From: Streptomyces lasiicapitis
Lineage (GTDB): Bacteria > Actinomycetota > Actinomycetes > Streptomycetales > Streptomycetaceae
Reading direction: 5' to 3'
Length of the DNA stretch: 64,000 nucleotides
NCBI RefSeq assembly: GCF_014646335.1
Contig: NZ_BMNG01000004.1
Coordinates: forward strand, 438,638-502,637
Shown here piece by piece: positions 17,417 through 26,563 of the stretch (positions are counted from its first letter, which is position 1; every line of letters starts with the position of its first letter). A program made the position numbers and the translations under genes. The notes beneath the pieces are model-generated. The model had not been told where the DNA came from and did no database searches. It saw only the letters and a program-made list of their open reading frames with translations.

Positions 17417-18024
17417 TAATTGGTGTCGGAGTGCGAGCTGGCCATGCCGCCGTCCCGCCACCCGCGCGCAGGCGCTGTCCAGAGGGCACATCCGCCCGTG
17501 GTCCTTCGATGCCAGCGCCGAACGGCGCAGCCGCGACCGCCCCCGGCCCGTCAGACGTGGCTGAGCGGAAAGCGCCGCTTGTGGAGCATGGCGAGCGGGG
17601 GCTGCTCCTACCGCCTTGCCCGCCGTATGGGCCATGCGATGGCAGTCCCGTTTCCAGGCAAGCCCTGCATACAGGCACCGACCCCCTGGGTCACGTGCAT
17701 GGTGACGAACATGTCATCGATGTGCCGGGCCGGCTCTTGCCCGAACTCTGTGACCTCGGCGCACTGGCGGTGCAGCACCGGTGCGCCGACCAGGGATGCT
17801 ACGTAACTGAACCTGGATCCCACGGACCGCAGGGGCCTTCCGCTGTGAACCCGGCAACGGTGGCGGTGCAGTGACCGCAGCCCGAGCAGCGGTGGGCGTG
17901 GTACTGGCCGCGGTAGCGTTCGACGCTGTCCATGCAGACGGCGGGGATGCTGAAGTAGTGCTTGTCCGCCGAGGGCTGGGCAATCTTGCTGCGTCGGCCC
18001 CGCGTCGGGCGCGACGGCGGCGTC
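17417..18024. other. Mostly gene-free stretch with a possible tiny Cys-rich ORF
   Basis: No confident gene. On the minus strand a 44-residue frame (17799-17933) reads MDSVERYRGQYHAHRCSGCG then HCTATVAGFTAEGPCGPW, with a C-x2-C-x2-C cluster. Coding-like sequence extends upstream of its ATG, so it may be the tail of a lost zinc-ribbon protein. A second minus-strand frame at 17608-17823 is weaker still. Confidence 0.3.
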
Positions 18025-18900
18025 TCAGTGGGTGTGGTCCAGTGAGGGGGCCTCGGGGTGGGCCAGGAGCTGGTCCATGCGCCGACGGCTGTCCTCGTCG
18101 ACGGGGGTCCACACGGTGACGATGGTTTCGGCGATGGCGGGCAGTTCCATCCGCGTCAGGGACAGCGACAGCTCGCCGACCGCGGCGTGGTGGTAGGTCA
18201 TGGTCTGGCTCGGGGGTGCCCCGACGTCGTGGGTGGCCCACAGGTGCGTGAATTCCGGGCTGGTGGTGGCGAGTGCGCGGATCAGGTCGGTCCATGCCGG
18301 GTCGTCGAGGTGGTGGGCGAAGTCGGCACGGAACGAGGCGACCATGTGGGGCAGGCCGACGTCGCGGTTGACGAACTGGCGGCAGCATTCGGGTGTGGTG
18401 AACATTTCCCACAAGACGTTGCGGGAGCTCTCGGGTGCGGTGAGCCGTGGCCACAGCGCGGCGGCTGCCGTGTTCCAGCCCAGCAGGTCCCAGCGGGTGT
18501 TGATGGCCGCGGCGGGGAAGCCGGTGATGGCGTCGAGGATCGCCTGCAGGGTGGGAGTGATCGTGTCGGCGGTGGTGGCCACCGCGGGGATCGGTACCTC
18601 GGCCAGGCGGTAGAGGTGGGCGCGTTCGGCGGCGTCCAGGCGCAGGGTGGTGGCGATGGCGTCGAGGATCTGCGGGCCGACGTTGATGGGGCGTCCCTGT
18701 TCGAGCCAGGTGTACCAGGTGATGGAGACTCCGGCCAGGTGGGCGACCTCCTCGCGGCGCAGTCCTGGTGTCCGGCGGCGCAGTCCTGGTGCTATGCCCG
18801 CCGCTGCGGGGGTGAGGCGGTCGCGGCGGCTGCGCAGGAACGCGGCGAGTTCGGTGCGGCGGGGGGAGAGGGCGGAGTTCACCCACCCATCATCAGCCAC
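18025..18900 (-). CDS. XRE-family regulator with MmyB-like ligand-binding domain
   Basis: A 291-residue transcription factor. The helix-turn-helix is at residues 45-80 (RREEVAHLAGVSITWYTWLEQGRPINVG), the signature of the XRE/MmyB group in which the C-terminal PAS-like domain binds a fatty-acid-type ligand. That domain is visible as RWDLLGWNTAAAALWP and later FRADFAHHLDDPAWTDLI. A 7-residue duplication (PGLRRRT, then PGLRREE) precedes the HTH, encoded by two 16-bp repeats 21 bp apart (18755-18770, 18776-18791). It is divergent from the ligase/acyltransferase cluster and is the likely local regulator. Confidence 0.88.
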   Translation of the reverse strand: MADDGWVNSALSPRRTELAAFLRSRRDRLTPAAAGIAPGLRRRTPGLRREEVAHLAGVSITWYTWLEQGRPINVGPQILDAIATTLRLDAAERAHLYRLAEVPIPAVATTADTITPTLQAILDAITGFPAAAINTRWDLLGWNTAAAALWPRLTAPESSRNVLWEMFTTPECCRQFVNRDVGLPHMVASFRADFAHHLDDPAWTDLIRALATTSPEFTHLWATHDVGAPPSQTMTYHHAAVGELSLSLTRMELPAIAETIVTVWTPVDEDSRRRMDQLLAHPEAPSLDHTH

Positions 18901-19283
18901 GCCCGATCCGGCTGCCAGGTGCTGCCGGCACCAGCGTTAGCGCTGTCTTGGTAACGGTGTCGCGGCGGCCGCAGGCTGGCTCTGCGCCACCCGATCCGAC
19001 AAGTGCCTGGAGGCCTGCGCTGTGAGTGCCGCGCCGTTCACGATGCCTTTCACCGTCCGCAGTGACGAGCCCGTCACCCATGAACACGTGCTGCCCCAAC
19101 CGGACGGTGCCCTCGTCGCCGAGGTGCACCGCGTCAGCGGGCTGCGGGGGATGCGGAACGGGCGCCTGGTCGCCAGCCCGGCGCGCGAGTTGCGGGCGCG
19201 CGCCGCCCATCACGCGCTGCTGGGCCTGGTGTGATCACGAGCCCGAGGCCCGCCACTTGGGCCACCGGCCTGCGGAGGGGGAC
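18901..19283. other. Divergent intergenic region of the XRE regulator and acyltransferase
   Basis: Presumed to hold both promoters. A 70-residue plus-strand frame (19022-19234, GTG start) ends just before the acyltransferase ribosome site. It has no recognisable family and is only weakly protein-like, so I do not call it a gene. Confidence 0.4.
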
Positions 19284-20588
19284 ATGAAATACCGTCTGGG
19301 CCGGATCGATCACGGCTTCGTGCCGCGCAAGCTCACGGTCAGCTATGTGGCTGTCTGTGCTGGTGAAGTCGATATCGCGGGGCTGCGCACCGCGTTCGGG
19401 CTGCTGTGCGACAAGTATCCGATGCTGCGCGGCACGATAGAGATCACCGGCGAGCAGTGCTGGCTGCACATTCCCGACGACGGCTCCAGCGCCGCGGCCA
19501 CCGAGATTGTCCAAGGCGCGATCTCCGACTGGCTCGAGCGTGGCCTCACGGTCCTGGATCCCGCGCGCGGCCTGGCGAAACTCACCATCGTGGCCGAGGG
19601 CGAACAGACCGCGGTCGCACTGCAGGTGTCTCACGCGATCAACGACGCCCCGCTGGGACTGGCGCTGCTTGAGCACTTCTGGCACACGGTCGCCGCCCTG
19701 GCGGAGGGCGCGGCGTTCCCCGATCCGGCCCCGGTCCACCCGCGCAGCCTCGAACATGCCTACCGTGCCCGCTCCATGACCCTGCCTGACCTCGCCGTGG
19801 CGGCCGCGGGCCCGGTGCACAGCACCCCCACGGCCGACATCGGGAGCGGCGCGGTTTTCGCTCCCGAGCCGGCGCAGCGCATCACCCTGTCGCAGGGCGA
19901 CACTGCCGCCCTGCTCGCCCACGCGCGGGCATCGGGAACGACCCTGCACGCCCTGCTGGCTGCGGCGATAATCCGCGCCGAACGCGCGACGCTCACCGAA
20001 TCGGCCGGTGCCGCAGCCGAACTATCGATGATCATGTTCCATCTCGTGGACCTGCGCCCCCACCTGCGCCCCGTGGCGCGCCCCGACGAGGTCACCAATG
20101 CCCTGGGATTCGCGCCCACGGTCACCGCGTGCGGGCCCACTTCGGATCTGGATGTCCTGGCCAAGGAGGCGAAGGCGCAGATCGTCGCCGGGATCGAGGG
20201 CGGGAGCGCGCTCGCGGTGATGCGGGCCGCGGCGTCGGCGGCCGCACAGGGCAGCGCGCGCACCGGTGTCGGGAACTTCATCACCAACTGGGGTCCGGTG
20301 CCCGAGCTCGCCGTGCCGACGGGGATGGAGATCGTCGACTTCCGTGGCTTCGCCACCTCCGAGGCGGTGACCTGGGTCGGCTATTTCGTCTCCACCTTCA
20401 GCGGGCGCTGCAGCATCGAACTGGCCTCCTGCCCGCGGCATCACCGGCCCGCCCAGGTTGCGCACCTGCGCGAGCTCATCGTCGCGGGCTTGGCCGAACT
20501 GACCCACCCGGCCCCACACCTCCCCGTTCCCACCACCGAAGTGCCCAGCAACGTGGCGCTCCTGGACAAGGCAGGCCCTTCTACATGA
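19284..20588 (+). CDS. Condensation/PapA-like acyltransferase
   Basis: A 434-residue member of the CoA-dependent acyltransferase superfamily, closest in layout to phthiocerol dimycocerosyl transferase (PapA) proteins. The catalytic HxxxD motif is present as SHAINDA (His117, Asp121), although the usual first His is Ser and the final Gly is Ala. A C-terminal channel motif equivalent is NFITNWGPV. Such enzymes join an acyl thioester to an alcohol or amine. The ATG at 19284 is preceded by GGAGGGG. Its stop overlaps the MFS start by ATGA, giving tight coupling. No carrier-protein domain is fused or adjacent. Confidence 0.8.
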   Translation: MKYRLGRIDHGFVPRKLTVSYVAVCAGEVDIAGLRTAFGLLCDKYPMLRGTIEITGEQCWLHIPDDGSSAAATEIVQGAISDWLERGLTVLDPARGLAKLTIVAEGEQTAVALQVSHAINDAPLGLALLEHFWHTVAALAEGAAFPDPAPVHPRSLEHAYRARSMTLPDLAVAAAGPVHSTPTADIGSGAVFAPEPAQRITLSQGDTAALLAHARASGTTLHALLAAAIIRAERATLTESAGAAAELSMIMFHLVDLRPHLRPVARPDEVTNALGFAPTVTACGPTSDLDVLAKEAKAQIVAGIEGGSALAVMRAAASAAAQGSARTGVGNFITNWGPVPELAVPTGMEIVDFRGFATSEAVTWVGYFVSTFSGRCSIELASCPRHHRPAQVAHLRELIVAGLAELTHPAPHLPVPTTEVPSNVALLDKAGPST

Positions 20589-21826
20589 CGGTCACCGCAC
20601 CCCCTCCTGCGGCCGCCCAAGTCCGCCCGTCCGGTCCGTCCGCCCGCGTGGTCATCACCACGCTCCTGGCAACGACCTTCCTGGTCAAAGCCTGCGGATT
20701 TGCCTACGACTTCCTCGGCTACTCCATCGGCGCCGCGCACGGCACGACCGCCGCCGGCGCCACGTTGACGATCTTCGGGGTCGGCTGGTGTGTCGGACAG
20801 CTGGTCAGCGGGGCGATGACCGACCGGATCGGATCCCGTGCCGCGTGCACGGCGGGACTGCTGCTGGCCGCAGCAGTGTGCGCCGGGCTCACCGTGGCCA
20901 GCAGTCTGCACGCCCTGATGCTGCTCGCCTTCTGCCTGGGCTGCACCATGGACGTCCACCGGCCGGCCGTCTCCGCGCAGATCAACGAGCGCCTGGCCAA
21001 TGAGGGAGCACGCACCCGTGCCCAGGGCTGGGTCTACTGGGTTTCGAACGTGGGCCTCTCGCTGAGCTCTGGCGTCGGCGGCTTTGTGGCCCACACCCAC
21101 GGCTACCGGTTCCTGTTCGCCCTCAACGCCGTTGCCTGCGTGGCCGCAGCCCTCCTGGTGCGAGCCATGCTGACCGGCCGGCCCGGCACGCCCCGGGCCG
21201 AACGCCAGCATGAGCACGCCACCTACGCACAGATCGTCTCCGATGCCCGGCTGCGCTGGATGGTCGCTGCGGCCATCGCGGCGACGACTTGTGCCTACGG
21301 CCTGATCAGCGTCCTGCCCCTGGTCATGAGCGCGGACCATCTCGCCCCGTCCGCCTACGGCACCGCCATGCTCGCCAACTCCGCTGCGGTCCTGCTGCTC
21401 AGCCCGCCACTGACCCGCCTGCTGGTCGGTCCCGACGACCGCGTCCGCTACCCCATCGGCCCGGTGTTCGCCGTCGGGAGCCTGATCCTGGGCGCCGCCA
21501 TGGGACTGGCGGCCCTGCAGCACACCACCGTGGGTTATACCACCGCAGCAGTGATCATGGTGCCCGGTGAGATCTGCTACAGCGTCGCCGCCGGCGCCTT
21601 CGTCGCAACGGCCGCCCCGCCCGGGGCCAGCGGCCGCTACCAGGCCGCCCTCAGCGTCGCGGGCGCGATCGCCTCGCTCACTCCGCTGGGCATCGCCGGC
21701 GCCCTCAACGCGGGAGGCCGCCCTCTGGTAGCGGGCCTGCTGGTGACCAGCGCCGTCCTGGGCGCCCTGGCCTGCGTGCCGCTTTCCCGCGCCCTGCGCC
21801 TCTCCCACACCTCAGAGCTGACCTAG
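20585..21826 (+). CDS. MFS transporter
   Basis: A 413-residue, roughly 12-helix major facilitator. The conserved loop after helix 2 reads GAMTDRIGSRAACTAG, the family G-x3-D-R-x-G-R type signature. Repeated hydrophobic segments run the full length. The ATG overlaps the acyltransferase stop (ATGA at 20585-20588). In this setting between biosynthetic-type genes, export of the cluster product or self-resistance is the likely role. The longer upstream frame is antisense-like and was rejected. Confidence 0.9.
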   Translation: MTVTAPPPAAAQVRPSGPSARVVITTLLATTFLVKACGFAYDFLGYSIGAAHGTTAAGATLTIFGVGWCVGQLVSGAMTDRIGSRAACTAGLLLAAAVCAGLTVASSLHALMLLAFCLGCTMDVHRPAVSAQINERLANEGARTRAQGWVYWVSNVGLSLSSGVGGFVAHTHGYRFLFALNAVACVAAALLVRAMLTGRPGTPRAERQHEHATYAQIVSDARLRWMVAAAIAATTCAYGLISVLPLVMSADHLAPSAYGTAMLANSAAVLLLSPPLTRLLVGPDDRVRYPIGPVFAVGSLILGAAMGLAALQHTTVGYTTAAVIMVPGEICYSVAAGAFVATAAPPGASGRYQAALSVAGAIASLTPLGIAGALNAGGRPLVAGLLVTSAVLGALACVPLSRALRLSHTSELT

Positions 21827-21909
21827 CACCGCCTCCTGCCGAACCGACCCCACGACAGCCAGCATCGCAGTGCCCACAGCACCGCAGCACCACGAGAGGA
21901 ACAGCACCC

Positions 21910-23148
21910 ATGAAGGTAGTGATCGTCGACGGATACTCCACCGGGGCGACGCTGGCAAAGCGACTTGCCCGAGCGGGGGTCGACTGCATCCACGTACGCA
22001 GTCAGCCGGACGTCAGCGCCTTCCTCGTCCGCTCATTCAGCCCCGACGACTACGTCGTGGATCTGGGCTTCACCGGCGACTTCACCAGCCTCGCGCGGGA
22101 ACTTGCCCGCCTGCGTGTCTCCCGCGTTGTGGCCGGTACCGAAACCGGCGTCGTGCTGGCGGAGACCCTCGCGAGCGCTTTGAGCCTGCCGACGAACGAC
22201 CCCGCGCTGGTCGAGGCACGCCGCGACAAGTCACTCATGCAGCAGGCGGTCCAAGCCGCAGGCATTGCGACCCCGCAGACCACCGTCGTCCGCTCCGCCC
22301 GCGCCGCAGCGCACTGGTACGCCGTAGGGGGCCTGGAAGAGGCGGTGGTCAAGCCCCTGGCCAGCGCGGGCACCGACGGCGTGACGTTCTGCGCCTCGGC
22401 CGAGGAAGTCGGCCAGGCCGCCATCGCCGTCCTGGGCACCGCCAACATCTTCGGCGAGCCCAACGACGCCGTGCTCGTCCAGGAACGCCTGCACGGAACC
22501 GAGTACTGCATCAACACGGTCTCCTCGGGCGGGGAGCACTACGTCGCCGAGATCTGGCGCTACACCAAACGCATCGGCCCGACCGCCGCCCCCATTTACG
22601 ACTTCCAGGAACCCGTTGCCCCCGCCAGCACCGACGGGAAGGTGCTCGTCGGCTACGTCCGGGAGGTCCTGGACGCGCTGGGCATCACCGAAACGCCCGC
22701 CCACACCGAGGTCATGCTCACCGACCGGGGACCGGTCCTCATCGAGACCGGCGCCCGCCTGGGCGGAGGCACCGGGCCCGACGTGGTGGACGCCTACCTC
22801 GGCCCCTCCCAGACCGCCTTGACGGTCACCGCCACGATGGATCCCGCATCCCTGCACACCCGCACTACCCCGCAGGCGGGCCAGCAGCCGGTGTTGCGGT
22901 GGGTCGACTTCATCAACCACCACCCCGGCCCTGCCAACCCCCACGCCCTCACCAAGATTGCGGAACTTCCCAGCGTCGTCGCCGTCTTCCCCGGCTTCGC
23001 CCCGGGCCAGTACCTCCCCGCCACCAGCAGCCTGCCCACCTCTCCCGGGTTCGCCTACCTCGCGGCCCCCAACAGCCACGAGCTGATCGAGGACTACGAC
23101 ACCCTGCGTGCCTGGGAGCACGAAGGCATCTACACAAGCTGCCGCTGA
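21910..23148 (+). CDS. ATP-grasp carboxylate-amine ligase
   Basis: A 412-residue ATP-grasp enzyme. The pre-ATP domain begins MKVVIVDGYSTGATLAKRLARAG. The ATP-binding lysine region is EEAVVKPLASAGTDGVTFC, and the metal-binding block is LIETGARLGGGTGPDVVDAY with its Glu. The order matches L-amino-acid ligases of the BacD type, which form peptide bonds via acyl phosphate. Substrates cannot be read. AGAGGAACAG precedes ATG 21910, and the gap to the MFS gene is 83 bp. Together with the AMP-forming ligase and acyltransferase it suggests amide assembly without a carrier protein. Confidence 0.88.
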   Translation: MKVVIVDGYSTGATLAKRLARAGVDCIHVRSQPDVSAFLVRSFSPDDYVVDLGFTGDFTSLARELARLRVSRVVAGTETGVVLAETLASALSLPTNDPALVEARRDKSLMQQAVQAAGIATPQTTVVRSARAAAHWYAVGGLEEAVVKPLASAGTDGVTFCASAEEVGQAAIAVLGTANIFGEPNDAVLVQERLHGTEYCINTVSSGGEHYVAEIWRYTKRIGPTAAPIYDFQEPVAPASTDGKVLVGYVREVLDALGITETPAHTEVMLTDRGPVLIETGARLGGGTGPDVVDAYLGPSQTALTVTATMDPASLHTRTTPQAGQQPVLRWVDFINHHPGPANPHALTKIAELPSVVAVFPGFAPGQYLPATSSLPTSPGFAYLAAPNSHELIEDYDTLRAWEHEGIYTSCR

Positions 23149-23233
23149 GGCACCGCCAGGCCGGCCTCGACACCGACGGCAGCGGCCATCCCCTGAGCCG
23201 GGAATACCCTCAACAACGCGACGAAGAAGGATC

Positions 23234-24793
23234 ATGAACAAGGCCACTGCCCACGAGAACTACACCGTCTCGGTGCTGCAACGGCTCTCAGCGAGAGGTG
23301 AGCGTGACGCGATCGTCGCGGGAGCGCGGCGCATCAGCGGCACCGAGGCCGTCACGGCGGTCCTGCGCTTCGCTGCAGCGCTGCGACGCAGGGGAGTGGC
23401 GGAGGGAGACGGCGTGGCGCTGTTCGTGGAGAACTCTCCCGAGGCGCTCCTGCTGCAGCTGGCCGTCCACTTCGCCGGGTGCCGCATGGTCTTCGTGCCG
23501 CCGGAGCCCGGCACCAGCGAACTGGAAGCGCTGATCCGGCGCGCCGACGTCACGATGCTCCTGTTCGACCCGGTCTTCGAAGACCGGACCAGCCGGATTG
23601 CCGAGCAGGTGGACCTGGCGCATCTCTTCAGCATCGGCGCCTCGTCGCTCACGGCCGACTTCCTGGCAGCAGCGTCCGACAGTGCCCCCCTCTCACTGAA
23701 CGAGGCGGCCGACGGTCGCCACATCATGACCCTTCTCTACACGGGCGGCACAACGGGCCTGCCCAAGCTGGTCGTTCACGGCAGCGGCTCCTACGACGGC
23801 TACCTGCGGACGTCCGATGCGTACGCCGACGGCGCGCCGGCCGACCGGGCGATGCTGATAGGCACGCTGGTGACGCACACCAGCGGCCACGCCGCCTTCC
23901 TGGTCGGCGCCCTGAGCGGCCATACCATCGTCCTGCTCAGGACCTTCGACGCCGGCACCGCCCTGGCCGTGATGGATCGCGAGCGCGTCAGCAGAATGAT
24001 CGTAGTGACGCCCATGCTGTACGAACTGCTGGACCACCCGGACTGCCTCCCCGGCCGATTCCCCGCGTTGACGCATCTCCTCTATGGCGGAGCAGCCGCC
24101 TCCCCTCCACGTCTGCGGCAAGCAATCGAGCGTCTCGGCCCGGTACTTCACCAGATCTACGCAGCATCCGAGACCGGGCTCGTCGCCGAACTCACCCCCG
24201 CGGAGCACGACCTGCAGCGGCCCGAGTCGCTGACCAGCTGCGGGCGCCCGGGGCCCGGAGTCGACGTGGAGCTGCGGGACGAGGACGGCACAGCCGTGCC
24301 CGTGGGACAACTCGGCGAGCTGTACGTGCGCAGCCCTACGGTCATGGAGTGCTACTGGAACGATCCGGAACGCACCGCCGAAGTCCTGGACGGCGCAGGC
24401 TGGTTCCGCAGCGGCGACATCGGCCGCCAGGACGAAAGCGGCTACCTCTATCTGGTCGACCGCGCGCGGGACATCATCGTGACGGGCCGCACCGCCGACA
24501 ACGTCTACTCCCGCCTGCTCGACGACTTCCTCGCCGCGCACCCCGCTCTCAAGGACGGCGCCGCCATCGGCTTGCCCGGCGCCGACGACAAGGAGAGTGT
24601 GCACGTGGTCCTGGTGCCTCACGACCCTGCCCGCGCTCCAGACCTTGCACGTTTGACCCGCGAGATCGTCGACGCCCTCGGCGACCTCTACACGCCAGCC
24701 TCCTACTCGATTGCTGATTCCCTCCCGCGGACAGCCGTCGGCAAGACCGACAAGAAAGCCCTGCGCGCGAGCCTGCTGACGGCCCGCACCTAG
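23234..24793 (+). CDS. AMP-forming acyl ligase (ANL superfamily)
   Basis: A 519-residue adenylating enzyme. The phosphate loop is LLYTGGTTGLPK. An adenine-binding segment IYAASETGLVAELT, hinge FRSGDIGRQDESGYLYLVDR and catalytic Lys near the C-terminus in PRTAVGKTDKKAL follow. It activates a carboxylate as acyl-AMP and passes it to CoA or another nucleophile. The ATG at 23234 has AAGAAGG 4-10 bases before it; a longer frame upstream overlaps the ATP-grasp gene and was rejected. It lies last in the four-gene run, 85 bp after the ATP-grasp stop. Confidence 0.9.
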   Translation: MNKATAHENYTVSVLQRLSARGERDAIVAGARRISGTEAVTAVLRFAAALRRRGVAEGDGVALFVENSPEALLLQLAVHFAGCRMVFVPPEPGTSELEALIRRADVTMLLFDPVFEDRTSRIAEQVDLAHLFSIGASSLTADFLAAASDSAPLSLNEAADGRHIMTLLYTGGTTGLPKLVVHGSGSYDGYLRTSDAYADGAPADRAMLIGTLVTHTSGHAAFLVGALSGHTIVLLRTFDAGTALAVMDRERVSRMIVVTPMLYELLDHPDCLPGRFPALTHLLYGGAAASPPRLRQAIERLGPVLHQIYAASETGLVAELTPAEHDLQRPESLTSCGRPGPGVDVELRDEDGTAVPVGQLGELYVRSPTVMECYWNDPERTAEVLDGAGWFRSGDIGRQDESGYLYLVDRARDIIVTGRTADNVYSRLLDDFLAAHPALKDGAAIGLPGADDKESVHVVLVPHDPARAPDLARLTREIVDALGDLYTPASYSIADSLPRTAVGKTDKKALRASLLTART

Positions 24794-25178
24794 TCCCCGC
24801 CCACAGCTCCGCCTAGGCGCGCAGGCCCGTACCGCCGCCGGGCAGGAAGCCGGGCCCGTCCCGTCCGCATTGCTCCCCAGGGTGTCCCCCGGCCAGCAGG
24901 GAAGTGATCGAGGCCCCGCGACAGCGCGTTGACGGCGTGCACGCGAGACGGTTCTGCAGCGGCCCAGGTCAGGGCTCCGCTGCTACCGGAGTGCCTGGAC
25001 CAGGGCGCTGGTGCTCGCAGGCATCGGCCACGATCCGCCCCTCCCTACGACCTCGCGTACTCCTGCGCGATCCCTTTCCCGGTTCCGGGACATTACTGAA
25101 ACCCCGTCACGGCTCCGAGCGGCGCCGATGCGCGGCTCACCGCGTACCGCCGCCCCCTGTAAGTCGAAGAGAGGCATC
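24794..25178. other. Intergenic stretch, no gene seen
   Basis: GC-rich sequence with no supported frame on either strand. Presumably it carries the terminator of the ligase operon and the promoter of the next gene. No clear hairpin or operator was identified. Confidence 0.5.
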
Positions 25179-26354
25179 ATGAGCAGTTCGCTTGCCCCTA
25201 CTGAACCGGCCCGGGCGGGCCATTGGCCAGGGGCGGACCGGATCCGCCGTATGGCGCAGGCCGCGGCCGCGGACACCGAGCGCCACCGGCGTCTGGCGCC
25301 GGACGTGGTCGAGGCACTCCGTGACGTGGGGCTGATGCGGTGCGCAGCGCCCGCCGGTCTCGGGGCCCCGCAGGCGCCACCCGCCGACGCCCTCGCCGGC
25401 GCCGAGACGATGGCCCAGGGTGACGCCGCCACCGGCTGGTGCGTCTCCATCGCCATGACCACCAGCCTGCTCGCGGCGTATCTGCCGGCGGACGGCGCGG
25501 CCGAGATCTTCGGTGATCCGCGCTCGATCGCGGCAGGCGTGTGGGCGCCGCGGGGGACGGCCCGTCCCGTCGACGGCGGGGTGGTCGTCTCCGGGCGCTG
25601 GTCGTTCGCCAGCGGCATCAGGCATGCGGACTACTTCTTCGGCGGCTGCCTCGTGGACGACGGCCGGGGTGAGAAGGACGGCGTGCGGGCGAGGCGCTCC
25701 GTCGGGATCCCGACCGCGCAGCTGCGGATCCTCGACGACACCTGGCAGACGTCCGGACTGCGCGGAACGGGCAGTCACGATGTCGTGGCCAAGGACGTGT
25801 TCGTTCCCACGCACCGCACGCTGTCGCTGTCCGACGGTCCGGTGATCGACGCACCGCTCTACCGGTTCCCGGTCTTTGGGTACTTCGCCCTGGCCGTCGC
25901 CGCGGCGGCGCTGGGCAATGCCCGCGGGGCCATCGATGACCTGCTCGATCTCGCGGGCCGCAAGGTTCCGGACGGTGCACGGCGCACGCTCGGTGAGAAG
26001 GCGGTGACGCAAGCTGCTGTGGCGCAGGCAGAGGCATCGCTGCGTGCCGCACGCGCCCTGTTCTACGCGGCCATCGAGGACGCCTGGCGCGCCGCGCGCA
26101 TCGGCGGCACGGTGACGGTGGACCTGCGCACCGGGCTGCGGCTGGCGGCGACGCACGCCGCGCGCACATCCGCGGACGTCGTCCGGTCGATGTACGACCT
26201 CGGCGGCGGATCGGCCATCTACGACGACTCGCCGTTGCAGCGCCGCTTTCGGGACGCGGCCACCGCTACCGCCCACATTCAGGTCAGCCCGTCCACCTGG
26301 GAGACGACCGGCCGCATCCTGCTCGGCGTCCCGACGGAGACGGACCGGCTGTGA
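25179..26354 (+). CDS. Flavin-dependent hydroxylase of acyl-CoA dehydrogenase fold
   Basis: A 391-residue protein of the acyl-CoA-dehydrogenase superfamily, in the branch of two-component flavin monooxygenases (HsaA/HpaH-like group D). It has an N-terminal helical domain, a central beta domain with VVVSGRWSFASGIRHADYFFGGCLV, the ILDDTWQTSGLRGTGSHDV block, and a C-terminal helical bundle. These enzymes use reduced FMN supplied by a partner reductase and O2 to hydroxylate aromatics. An FMN reductase lies 4 kb downstream. ATG 25179 has AGAGAGG 5 bases upstream. It may tailor the product of the preceding ligase cluster. Confidence 0.8.
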   Translation: MSSSLAPTEPARAGHWPGADRIRRMAQAAAADTERHRRLAPDVVEALRDVGLMRCAAPAGLGAPQAPPADALAGAETMAQGDAATGWCVSIAMTTSLLAAYLPADGAAEIFGDPRSIAAGVWAPRGTARPVDGGVVVSGRWSFASGIRHADYFFGGCLVDDGRGEKDGVRARRSVGIPTAQLRILDDTWQTSGLRGTGSHDVVAKDVFVPTHRTLSLSDGPVIDAPLYRFPVFGYFALAVAAAALGNARGAIDDLLDLAGRKVPDGARRTLGEKAVTQAAVAQAEASLRAARALFYAAIEDAWRAARIGGTVTVDLRTGLRLAATHAARTSADVVRSMYDLGGGSAIYDDSPLQRRFRDAATATAHIQVSPSTWETTGRILLGVPTETDRL

Positions 26355-26528
26355 AGAACGTGCCGGTCAGCCCCGGATCGCCCGCCTGATCAGCACAGCC
26401 GCCGAGGAGCGCTGATCGCGGATGCCGCCGCGCCCCCTTCACCCCGATCCACGACGGCCCTGCTGGATGCCCCCTGTCTCACGGCTGCTGCGCCCGCCCG
26501 CCCCCCCGCAGCCGGACTGACCTTGACC

Positions 26529-26547
26529 CTCCCGCGTCGCGCGGGAG
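26529..26547. terminator. Short hairpin between convergent genes
   Basis: CTCCCGCG (26529-26536) pairs perfectly with CGCGGGAG (26540-26547) across a TCG loop, between the hydroxylase and TetR 3' ends. Confidence 0.6.
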
Positions 26548-26563
26548 CCCGACCCGATGGAGG

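Noticed and set aside
17338..17874. 178-residue plus-strand frame after the isochorismatase-fold gene
   Set aside because: Starts inside the operator region, low-information composition, no motif.
24904..25182. Plus-strand frame of 92 residues before the flavin hydroxylase
   Set aside because: Arg/Pro-rich, overlaps the hydroxylase ribosome site and has no homologous pattern.
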